Assembly (NCBI GenBank): GCA_902603945.1
Contig: CACKWP010000002.1
Coordinates: 1-64,000, forward strand
Direction of reading: 5' to 3'
DNA: 64,000 bases
Origin: an uncultured Pelagibacteraceae bacterium
Lineage (GTDB): Bacteria > Pseudomonadota > Alphaproteobacteria > Pelagibacterales > Pelagibacteraceae
Part shown: positions 55,967 to 64,000 of the stretch, in pieces
Position numbering within the stretch: position 1 is the first letter of the stretch
Layout: each line of letters begins with the position of its first letter
Notes under the pieces: model-generated
Seen by the model: the letters and a program-made list of their open reading frames with translations, nothing else
Database searches by the model: none
Told to the model about the DNA's origin: nothing
Made by a program: the position numbers and the translations under genes

Positions 55967-56746
55967 TTAATTTTGTGGTGAACAAATTGGTCTTTTTTTA
56001 TCCTTTTCTATAAATCTAATAACTTCAGACACTAGTTCATTATCTTTATACTCTCCATTAATTCTATTCAAATTTTCATGTAGGTTTTTTGAAGCGAAAA
56101 TGTCTTTATAGGCTTTATCTAACCCCATTATCTTTTTATTATCGTAGTTATTTCTTCTTAAACCTACAAGATTTAAGCCTTGTAGGTAGTTTCTGTTACC
56201 AATTGACAATCCAAAGGGCGTTACATCCTTTAAAACTCCTGTCATACCACCAATCATGGCAAGTCTCCCTATTCTAGTAAATTGTTGAACAGCAGAATTT
56301 CCACCTATCACTACTGAGTCTTCAATAGTAACATGTCCACCCAATGGAACATTATTAGCGATGATTACTTTATTTCCAATTTTACAATCATGAGCAATAT
56401 GCGAGGAAATCATAAATAAGCAGTTATTCCCAATAATAGTTTCTGAACCACCTCCGGCCGTACCAGGATTTATTGTAACATACTCTCTAATAATATTTTT
56501 TTCACCTATTGATAAACTATTTTTTTCTCCCTTAAATTTAAGATCTTGCGGCGCTGTACCTATGCTAGCAAATGGAAAAATTTTTGTCCCTTTGCCAACT
56601 ATTGTATTTCCCTCTATATGGACGTTAGACATCAACTCAACATCATCAGATAGTTCCACATTAGGTCCCACATAACAAAAAGGACCTATTTTTACAGATT
56701 TTGAAATTTTTGCATTTTTATGAATTTCACTAGATTTATGTATCAT
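55967..56746 (-). CDS. lpxA: UDP-N-acetylglucosamine acyltransferase
   Basis: Hexapeptide repeats, SHIAHDCKIGN, NVPLGGHVTIED. Confidence 0.96.
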   Translation of the reverse strand: MIHKSSEIHKNAKISKSVKIGPFCYVGPNVELSDDVELMSNVHIEGNTIVGKGTKIFPFASIGTAPQDLKFKGEKNSLSIGEKNIIREYVTINPGTAGGGSETIIGNNCLFMISSHIAHDCKIGNKVIIANNVPLGGHVTIEDSVVIGGNSAVQQFTRIGRLAMIGGMTGVLKDVTPFGLSIGNRNYLQGLNLVGLRRNNYDNKKIMGLDKAYKDIFASKNLHENLNRINGEYKDNELVSEVIRFIEKDKKRPICSPQN

Positions 56747-57198
56747 GTTTTTCTATCCACTATAGTAGCTGACCACTCAGCGTCTGCCATTCTCATACCA
56801 TCAACTTTAGCTGTTCCTTTATATTTCCAAACTCTCCCGTGAGATCTAATAGCTTCAATTTCTAAATGAAGTTCGCAATCGGGTATAACCGGATTTCTAA
56901 ATCTAGCTTTATCAACTCCCATTAAAAAAACTAGTTTATTTGCATATTCTTTTGGATCAATGCCGTAAGCAGTTAAAGCAGCAGCTGCTTGACCAAATGC
57001 TTCAACAATTAATACTCCTGGCATAACAGGTTGATCAGGGAAATGTCCTTGAACATAAAAACCATTTTTTTTAACATACATTATAGCTGTTGCAGATTTT
57101 AAATGAACGATTTTGGTGAGTTTATCGATTAATAACATTGGCTCTCTATGTGGTAATAAGGCCTCAATCGCTTTTTTATCTAATTCATTTTTTGTCAT
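56743..57198 (-). CDS. fabZ: 3-hydroxyacyl-ACP dehydratase FabZ
   Basis: LLPHREPMLLID, GHFPDQPVMPGVLIVEAFGQ. Confidence 0.97.
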   Translation of the reverse strand: MTKNELDKKAIEALLPHREPMLLIDKLTKIVHLKSATAIMYVKKNGFYVQGHFPDQPVMPGVLIVEAFGQAAAALTAYGIDPKEYANKLVFLMGVDKARFRNPVIPDCELHLEIEAIRSHGRVWKYKGTAKVDGMRMADAEWSATIVDRKT

Positions 57199-58157
57199 TT
57201 ATTTTTTTTTAAAAATTCTTTTAGTGGCTCTGCCGGATACCCCATAATTACTTGGTTATCATCAATATCTCTTACTACTCCACTGCCACCACCTATTTTT
57301 ACATTGTTTCCAATATTTAAGTGGCCGGAAACACCTGCTTGGCCTCCAATAGAAACATTATTTCCAATATTTGAGCTACCCGCAAAACCAACTTGACCTG
57401 CGATCATACAGTTTGACCCAATCTTAACGTTGTGAGCAACATGCACCTGATTGTCTAAATAAGTATTTTCTCCAATAATTGTGTCATCTATTGATCCTCG
57501 ATCAATTGTACAGCCAGATGCTATTTCAACATTATTAAATATTATGACTTTTCCAATATGCGGAAATTTAAAATTTTTTCCTTTCAAAGGAATAAATCCA
57601 AATCCTTTCTGTCCAATTTTACTATTATCTTGTATCACCACATTATCTCCTATTATTGCATTTCTAATAATAACTCCTGAATTTATAATGCAATTTTTGC
57701 CAATTTTTACATTACTTTCTATAATGCTATTAGAGCCGACGATTGAATTTTTACCAATTTTAACATTTTTACCAATTAAAACATTATTTCCAAATCTAAC
57801 ATTTTTAAATTTGGTTTTTTTGGCTATCTGCAGAAATAAATCCGGACTATCTACGTCTGCGTCTGGATAAACTGCTTTAAGTGCATGAGCTAATTCAAAT
57901 AAAACATTTTTTACTATAATTAGTTCAACATTTTTCGGTAGATGAACGCTTAGTTTTTCAGTTGTTACACAAGCACCAGCTTTTGTTTTAATTGCTTCAG
58001 ATTTATATTTTATCGAGTCAAAGAAAGTAAGGTCGTTTTTTTGTGATTTTGATAAAGTTTTTATGTCATTAATAATAAAATTTTTTTTTGGATTATACTT
58101 TTTAAAAACATTATTGATTGATATTTTTTTTTTCTTAAAAAATAAGTTTAAAGACAT
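57195..58157 (-). CDS. lpxD: UDP-3-O-acylglucosamine N-acyltransferase
   Basis: Hexapeptide repeats, NKLDNQVHVAHNVKIG-like stretch, IGQKGFGF. Confidence 0.96.
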   Translation of the reverse strand: MSLNLFFKKKKISINNVFKKYNPKKNFIINDIKTLSKSQKNDLTFFDSIKYKSEAIKTKAGACVTTEKLSVHLPKNVELIIVKNVLFELAHALKAVYPDADVDSPDLFLQIAKKTKFKNVRFGNNVLIGKNVKIGKNSIVGSNSIIESNVKIGKNCIINSGVIIRNAIIGDNVVIQDNSKIGQKGFGFIPLKGKNFKFPHIGKVIIFNNVEIASGCTIDRGSIDDTIIGENTYLDNQVHVAHNVKIGSNCMIAGQVGFAGSSNIGNNVSIGGQAGVSGHLNIGNNVKIGGGSGVVRDIDDNQVIMGYPAEPLKEFLKKNK

Positions 58158-58163
58158 TCAAAT

Positions 58164-58697
58164 TTATTTGAGCTTTATGGATTTTAATTTATTGTTTAAT
58201 AAAGCCATTACGTCTTTCGTTATATCTAAACTATCCTCAGCCACTAATAAATTCTTTTTATCTATTACCATTCTAATTTGCTTTTGTTTCATATAATCTC
58301 TTATTATCGGGTTTAAATTCTTTAGAAGTTCGTTTCTCGCTTTTGTTCTTTGATTTGAAACATCGTTCAAAAGTTTATTTCGCTCTTTTTGTAAATTAGA
58401 TACTTTATTTCTTAGTTCGGTTACTTTTTTTTTATACTCTTCAGGAGAAATTATCTTTTTTTGTGCGATTATTTTTTTTTCCTCCTCTTGTATATTTTTT
58501 TCTTTAGTTTGTATTTTTTTAATACCATTATCTAATTTGTTTTTAAGAGCTTGTTGGGCTTTTTTTCCTGCATCACTTTGATTTAAAATATACTTAAAAT
58601 CTATAAAGTACGGTACATCTGAATGTAAATTTGTCTGAAAAGTAATGATTTGAAATATAAATATAAATAATGATAAAAATTTTGTTAGTTTTTTCAT
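58164..58697 (-). CDS. OmpH/Skp family periplasmic chaperone
   Basis: Signal peptide, coiled-coil KIQTKEKNIQEEEKKI; directly downstream of bamA. Confidence 0.88.
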   Translation of the reverse strand: MKKLTKFLSLFIFIFQIITFQTNLHSDVPYFIDFKYILNQSDAGKKAQQALKNKLDNGIKKIQTKEKNIQEEEKKIIAQKKIISPEEYKKKVTELRNKVSNLQKERNKLLNDVSNQRTKARNELLKNLNPIIRDYMKQKQIRMVIDKKNLLVAEDSLDITKDVMALLNNKLKSIKLK

Positions 58698-60926
58698 TTA
58701 AAAAGTTGTTCCTAAATTAAAATTAAAAGTTTCTGCACTATCTGTATCAGTTTTTTGTAATGCTTTAGAGAAAACGAAAGTCATTGGCCCAATTGGTGAC
58801 ATCCAGCTAGCCTGCACCCCTGTAGAGGATCTTATTTTGTTGCTATCATCAAGCGATTCATCGTAATCAACTCCCCAAACATTTCCAAAATCTAGAAATA
58901 CATTTACATCAGTTTGCGTGTCTTCTGGTAATAAGTTTGGTAAATTCGCTTCTATATTTAAAGCAGTAGCATAATTTCCGCCTATGTGATCTGTACCATC
59001 AACAGGACCAACTTTTCCTCTTTCAAATCCTCTTAGTCTTTTGCTGCTAAGAAATCTTCTTTTACTTAATCGGACATCATCATCTACACCATTAATTGCT
59101 GAAGCATAAAACTTTGTAACTGTCACTATATCCTCAGAAAGTGAAACATATTTACTAGCAGAAAAAGTATTTCCTATGGAGGCTTTATCAGCAAATATAG
59201 GAAGTGTTTGGTTAAAAGATACGATCGATCCTTCAGTAGGCATAAATTTTCTATCACGTTTATCAAATGATATGCCATAATTACCTGAAATTTCTGTAAA
59301 CTCACCGCTTTGTTTTTTTAGAGAGTCCGAAGCTCCACTAAGTGTTTTCAAATCATCGTAGAATGCAGCAAGACCTAAACTTAAGTTTATATCTTTGTAT
59401 TGTTCGAAACTTGTGGAAATCGCGCCGGAAACAATTGAGTTTTCGTAACCTCTAATCGCTGAGTCATTTTTCTCACTTCGCAATGAATAAAATATTGAAT
59501 TACCTAAAAAATCATAATTAGGATTGTTATAACTAAAAGTTCCAGCTAAAGAATCTGAATCTAACTCTAAATCAAATCCAAGTTGTTTACCCTCCCCTAA
59601 ATAATTATTTTCTTTAATCGAAACTGCAAATCTTCCTCCATCTGTTCCAATACCAGCACCTGCTGATATTTCACCAGTTGGTCGTTCTTCAACACTAATT
59701 TTTATTCTTTTTAAATTTTTCTCACTTCCATCTTCAACTTTATAATTAACAGATTTAAATATATTTCTTGCCTTAAGTTCTGCAACTGATTTTTCTATTC
59801 CAAGTTTAGTAAATGGGTCTCCCTCATCAATAACTAATTCTCCTCTTATAACGTTTTCTGCAGTTATATTATTTCCAAGAATATCTATTCTCTCTATAAG
59901 AATTTTTTCTCCTTCAAAAATATTAAAAACTACAGAAATTGTATCCTCTTCAAGCGTTTCTTGAACATTATGCTCTACGAATTGTAAATTATTTTTTGCA
60001 ATTAAATCGTCAATTTCTTCTAAAAGTTTTTTTATTTTAAATGGAGAATAGTATTCGCCTATGAAATCTTTATAGACATTATCTAAAGGGAAAAAAATTT
60101 CTTTATCAAACACTGGGTCGACTTTTGTAGCAATTTTATTAATAACAAATCTTTTGCCTTCATTAATTGAATATATTATTTCTGCATCTCCGATTTCAGA
60201 AATTTTCGCAGTTTTAGAATTTATTTCTACATTATAAAAACCATTAGATTTATAATAGTTTGTTAATAATCTTACATCTAAATTTATTAAGTTTTCACTA
60301 AAGTTAGTATTTTTTGATATAACTTTCCAAAATTTATCTTCTTCAGATGCAATTACTTCTCTAAGCCTGTTTGACCTTATTGAATTGTTTCCAACAAAAT
60401 TTATCTTTTTAATTTTTGTAATATTTCCTCTATCGATTTCAATTACTAAGTCAAAGTTTTCACTATCAATTTCTTTAATTTTTGCACTTACCTCACTAAA
60501 ATTGAAACCGTTGAAAGAATATAAACTTTTTATGTTTTCTATATCTTTTGCCAGTAAAGATTTTACAAAAGATCTTTTTTCTTTAAGTTGCATGACCTTT
60601 TTAATTTGATCTTTAAATCTTTTACTATTTTCTCCAACTATAATTAATTGATTTAAAACAGGATATTCTTTTAAAGTTAAAGATAAGATATTTTTGTTTA
60701 AGTTAATTTGAATATCTTCAAAAAAATTAGTCGAGTATAAGTTCTTAATTAAATTGTTAATATCAGCTTCAGAATAATCTTTTCCAAGCTTAATGTCTCC
60801 ATATAATATTATGGTTTCATCAGAAATTCTTTTATTTCCCTTTATAATTGTATCCTTTACTACTTCTGCATTTAGAAAAGAAAAATTAAAGACTAATGTG
60901 AAAATTATAATTAACAATTTTTTCAT
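58698..60926 (-). CDS. bamA: outer membrane protein assembly factor BamA
   Basis: POTRA repeats, barrel GRFAVSIKENNYLGEGKQLG, RGFERGKVGPVDGTDHIGGN. Confidence 0.96.
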   Translation of the reverse strand: MKKLLIIIFTLVFNFSFLNAEVVKDTIIKGNKRISDETIILYGDIKLGKDYSEADINNLIKNLYSTNFFEDIQINLNKNILSLTLKEYPVLNQLIIVGENSKRFKDQIKKVMQLKEKRSFVKSLLAKDIENIKSLYSFNGFNFSEVSAKIKEIDSENFDLVIEIDRGNITKIKKINFVGNNSIRSNRLREVIASEEDKFWKVISKNTNFSENLINLDVRLLTNYYKSNGFYNVEINSKTAKISEIGDAEIIYSINEGKRFVINKIATKVDPVFDKEIFFPLDNVYKDFIGEYYSPFKIKKLLEEIDDLIAKNNLQFVEHNVQETLEEDTISVVFNIFEGEKILIERIDILGNNITAENVIRGELVIDEGDPFTKLGIEKSVAELKARNIFKSVNYKVEDGSEKNLKRIKISVEERPTGEISAGAGIGTDGGRFAVSIKENNYLGEGKQLGFDLELDSDSLAGTFSYNNPNYDFLGNSIFYSLRSEKNDSAIRGYENSIVSGAISTSFEQYKDINLSLGLAAFYDDLKTLSGASDSLKKQSGEFTEISGNYGISFDKRDRKFMPTEGSIVSFNQTLPIFADKASIGNTFSASKYVSLSEDIVTVTKFYASAINGVDDDVRLSKRRFLSSKRLRGFERGKVGPVDGTDHIGGNYATALNIEANLPNLLPEDTQTDVNVFLDFGNVWGVDYDESLDDSNKIRSSTGVQASWMSPIGPMTFVFSKALQKTDTDSAETFNFNLGTTF

Positions 60927-60929
60927 AAA

Positions 60930-62090
60930 TTATTTAATTTTACTCAAAGTAGTTTTTTTAGCCCAATTATTAATAGTTAATATTTGATTAATATTTTTCG
61001 GCCTTCTTATAGCATATTTTTTATAATTTTTATCTTTAAGAACGCTCATTATGAATTTAAAAATGTCATAAAAAGCTATCTTTTTGGTCAAAAATTGCTC
61101 AACTAATATTTCATTACTTGCATTAACGATTATTGGTGTTGACGGAAGTTCATTTACAATTTTTTTTAACTTAATTGTTGGAAATATTTTGTGATCAACA
61201 TCTGTAAACTTTAAGTTATTTTCAAATTTTTTTTTCATTCTTGTTTTGTATAAAATATCAATATTAAAATCTTTTTCGAAAATTGCATTGGCAATTGGAA
61301 TAATCATAGAATTTTCATGATATAAAAACTTAAATAAACCGTTATTAAATTGTACTATTGCATGAACTAATGAATTAGGGTGAATAAGAATATCTAATTT
61401 ATAATAAGGGATCTTAAATAATTTATGGGCTTCAACTAACTCCAAGATTTTATTCATTAGAGTTGCTGAATCAATGGAAATTTTTTTACCCATTTTCCAT
61501 TTTGGATGTTTTAAAGCATCTTTAGGACTTATTTTTTTTATTTTTTTTTTTGAATAATTTAAAAATGGTCCGCCAGATGCTGTTAAATAAATTTTTTTAA
61601 TTTCGCTAATATTATGTGTTTCGATTAATTTAAGTATTGAAAAATGTTCAGAGTCAATAGGAATTATTTTAGTTTTAAATTTTTTTGCTTTTTCTTCAAT
61701 AAAATTCCAACCACAAATAATTGACTCTTTGTTTGCAATAAGTAATTTTTTACTAAATCTTATAATTGAGATGGTTGGTTTTAAACCGACTATTCCAGGT
61801 ATAGCAGAAATAGAAATGTCAATTTTCTTTTCTATTTTAACGTTTTCTATATTATTGATAATCTTTGTTTTATTATTTTTAAATTTTTTTTTTATTCTTT
61901 TAAAAATATCGTAATTTGAAATTACAAAATATTTTGGTTTATGTTTTATAATTTGTTTACAAATTTCATTTTGGTTTTTATTTGCTGAAAGTAGATAAAT
62001 TATAAAAGAATTTTTTTTTTTACTTATTATGTCGAGGGATTGAAGTCCTATCGATCCTGTTGATCCTAAAATAGATATTCTTTGTCTCAT
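60930..62090 (-). CDS. dxr: 1-deoxy-D-xylulose 5-phosphate reductoisomerase
   Basis: ISILGSTGSIGLQSLDII, LLIANKESIICG, PIDSEHFSI. Confidence 0.96.
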   Translation of the reverse strand: MRQRISILGSTGSIGLQSLDIISKKKNSFIIYLLSANKNQNEICKQIIKHKPKYFVISNYDIFKRIKKKFKNNKTKIINNIENVKIEKKIDISISAIPGIVGLKPTISIIRFSKKLLIANKESIICGWNFIEEKAKKFKTKIIPIDSEHFSILKLIETHNISEIKKIYLTASGGPFLNYSKKKIKKISPKDALKHPKWKMGKKISIDSATLMNKILELVEAHKLFKIPYYKLDILIHPNSLVHAIVQFNNGLFKFLYHENSMIIPIANAIFEKDFNIDILYKTRMKKKFENNLKFTDVDHKIFPTIKLKKIVNELPSTPIIVNASNEILVEQFLTKKIAFYDIFKFIMSVLKDKNYKKYAIRRPKNINQILTINNWAKKTTLSKIK

Positions 62091-62741
62091 CTAGTATATT
62101 AATATAAAAGTTATAAAACCTAAAGGAACACCTAAGAGTATACCATCTAATCTATCGAGTATACCGCCATGACCTGGTAATATTTTACCTGTATCCTGTA
62201 ATTTTGCTTTTCTTTTTAGAAATGAAAATAATAGATCACCGATCTGACAAAAAATTGAAGTCATAATTGCAACAATCACAATTTTAAAATCAATTATTTG
62301 AACAAAATTATAAGTTAAAAATAAAACAGTAATTATAGAAAGTATTATAGATCCAAGTGCACCAGAATAGGTTTTGTTTGGACTTATTTTTGTTAATTTA
62401 GGACCTTTAAATGTTTTGCCAAATATAAATCCTCCAATATCAGAGGCGACACAAGCTAGCAATAAAATAAAAAGTATAATTTTTAAACCTGCTAAATTAG
62501 AAAGTAAAAAAAAATTTAAGCAAAAAATAAAAATATATAATACAAATATCAAATTTACTAAATAAAGTTGAAACAAATTTATGGATAATCTTTTAGTTGC
62601 GTCAATAAATTCTAAAATAGAGAATATACCCAAAATTATTAAAAAATAGACTAAAATTACGTTAAATTTAAAAATCAAAAAAATTAACGACAGTAAGACA
62701 ATGGATGTATAAAGTCTTTTCTGAAAATTAGTAAGTATCAT
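62091..62741 (-). CDS. cdsA: phosphatidate cytidylyltransferase
   Basis: C-terminal signature KRKAKLQDTGKILPGHGGILDRLDGI. Confidence 0.95.
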   Translation of the reverse strand: MILTNFQKRLYTSIVLLSLIFLIFKFNVILVYFLIILGIFSILEFIDATKRLSINLFQLYLVNLIFVLYIFIFCLNFFLLSNLAGLKIILFILLLACVASDIGGFIFGKTFKGPKLTKISPNKTYSGALGSIILSIITVLFLTYNFVQIIDFKIVIVAIMTSIFCQIGDLLFSFLKRKAKLQDTGKILPGHGGILDRLDGILLGVPLGFITFILIY

Positions 62742-63406
62742 ATTCTACCAAAGTTTCTTTTTATTTTTTTGTATCTTTTAATAATTTTTAATAAATCTTT
62801 TACATTAAAGTCTGGCCATAGTTTTTTTAAAAAAAAGAGCTCTGTGTAAGCTAATTGCCAAAGTAAAAAATTACTTAATCTCTGATATCCGCCTGTTCTA
62901 ATTAAAATATCTGGATTTGGCATATTTTTTGTAAACAAATTTTTTTCTAAATCTTTAATTTTAAAATCACCTTTCGTTTTTTTAAATGCTTGAATAATTT
63001 CCATTTTAGAACCATAGTTGATTGCGAGATTGACAATAATTTTTTTGTTTTTCTTTGTAAGTTCTGTTGTTTTTTTAAGCACTAATTTTAAATCTGAGGA
63101 AAATCTTTTAATATCTCCTAAAATATTAATCTTGATTCCTTGTTGAATAATATTATTTAATTCAATAGAAAAATATCTTTTTATAAGTTTAAATAAATAA
63201 CTTTTTTCTTTTTTTGGTCTTTTCCAATTTTCAGATGAAAAGACATAAAAAGTTAAAATTGGTATATTGAGTTTAATAGATTCCTTAACAATTTTTTTTA
63301 CAGTCTCTACTCCTTTTAGGTGACCAAAATTTCTTCCTTTACCCTTTTTTTCACCCCACCTTCCATTGCCATCCATAATAAAGGCAATATGGTTGAGATT
63401 GTTCAT
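62738..63406 (-). CDS. uppS: undecaprenyl diphosphate synthase
   Basis: HIAFIMDGNGRWGEKKG, GHLKGVETVK, FSSENWKRP. Confidence 0.96.
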   Translation of the reverse strand: MNNLNHIAFIMDGNGRWGEKKGKGRNFGHLKGVETVKKIVKESIKLNIPILTFYVFSSENWKRPKKEKSYLFKLIKRYFSIELNNIIQQGIKINILGDIKRFSSDLKLVLKKTTELTKKNKKIIVNLAINYGSKMEIIQAFKKTKGDFKIKDLEKNLFTKNMPNPDILIRTGGYQRLSNFLLWQLAYTELFFLKKLWPDFNVKDLLKIIKRYKKIKRNFGRI

Positions 63407-63963
63407 ATTTGACTTATCTCTTTTTCTTTTTCAATTAAAATTTTTTCAATATTTTCTATATTTTGATCAGTAAGTTTTTGTATATTCTTTTCGTAACTCT
63501 TATTGTTATCTTCTGAAATACTTTTATCCTTGAGTTTTTTTTTAAGGTCTTCATTTGCTTCTCTTCTGATGTTTCTGATGGCTACTTTACTTTTTTCACC
63601 CATATTTTTTAATATTTTAATTAAATCTTTTCTTCTTTCCTCTGTTAAATCTGGAATTCTAAGCCTAATAATTTGGCCATCAATTTGAGGATTTATTCCA
63701 AGTTCAGATTTTTGAATAGCACTCTCTATCAAACCAGTGTTAGCTTTATCCCAAACTTGTATAGAAATTAATCTTGCCTCAGGAACACTTATCGTTGCTA
63801 GCTGCTCGACAGGCATAAGTTGGCCATAAACATCAACTTTAATCGTATCAAGCATATTGGTATTTGCCCGTCCAGTTCTGAGTGTTGAGATATCTTTCTT
63901 TAAAGATTGAATACTTTTATCCATCTTTGATGAATAATTTTTTTCATTAAATTCACTGCTCAC
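63403..63963 (-). CDS. frr: ribosome recycling factor
   Basis: LRTGRANTNMLDTIKVDVYG, LTEERRKDLIKILKNMGEKSKVAIRNIRREAN. Confidence 0.97.
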   Translation of the reverse strand: MSSEFNEKNYSSKMDKSIQSLKKDISTLRTGRANTNMLDTIKVDVYGQLMPVEQLATISVPEARLISIQVWDKANTGLIESAIQKSELGINPQIDGQIIRLRIPDLTEERRKDLIKILKNMGEKSKVAIRNIRREANEDLKKKLKDKSISEDNNKSYEKNIQKLTDQNIENIEKILIEKEKEISQI

Positions 63964-64000
63964 CTTTTAAACTCCTTCTCCAACTTTATATCGAATATAT

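Noticed and set aside
57481-57870. 129 aa plus-strand ORF within lpxD
   Set aside because: Antisense to hexapeptide-repeat gene; periodic composition mirrors the repeats

Overview
AT-rich (~30% GC) alphaproteobacterial chromosome segment. Gene content and synteny look like SAR11/Pelagibacterales or a similarly streamlined marine alphaproteobacterium (taxon is inferred, not proven). Most of the window is housekeeping: a Fe(III) ABC transporter behind tandem Fur boxes; pfk/pyk/gap and a complete Glp-type glycerol ABC transporter with glpK and a GpsA-like gene; trkHA, ntrYX, ispDF-pgpA-pncC, ratA-lipA-ftsB-eno-kdsA-pyrG-secG-tpiA-ppiD, trpEGDC, lexA (with an alphaproteobacterial SOS box), gltX, and the lpxB/lpxI/lpxA/fabZ/lpxD/skp/bamA/dxr/cdsA/uppS/frr cluster. 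Between gltX and the lpx cluster (about 40.05-51.4 kb) sits an accessory island. Its left part has an MT-A70 methyltransferase + BglII/BstYI-type nuclease pair, a zinc-ribbon superfamily 2 helicase, an HNH protein, a phage-type HTH protein and a Cas4/RecB-like PD-(D/E)XK protein. Its right part has an unusual membrane module: a pentameric ligand-gated ion channel (pLGIC) with an N-terminal PDZ domain, translationally overlapped by a PrsW-type intramembrane protease, plus small TM proteins, a Pro/Glu-repeat double-TM protein and a convergent pair of sensor-like 2-TM proteins. The PDZ-pLGIC/PrsW module is the best candidate for an undescribed system. All family calls are from reading motifs; no searches were run.
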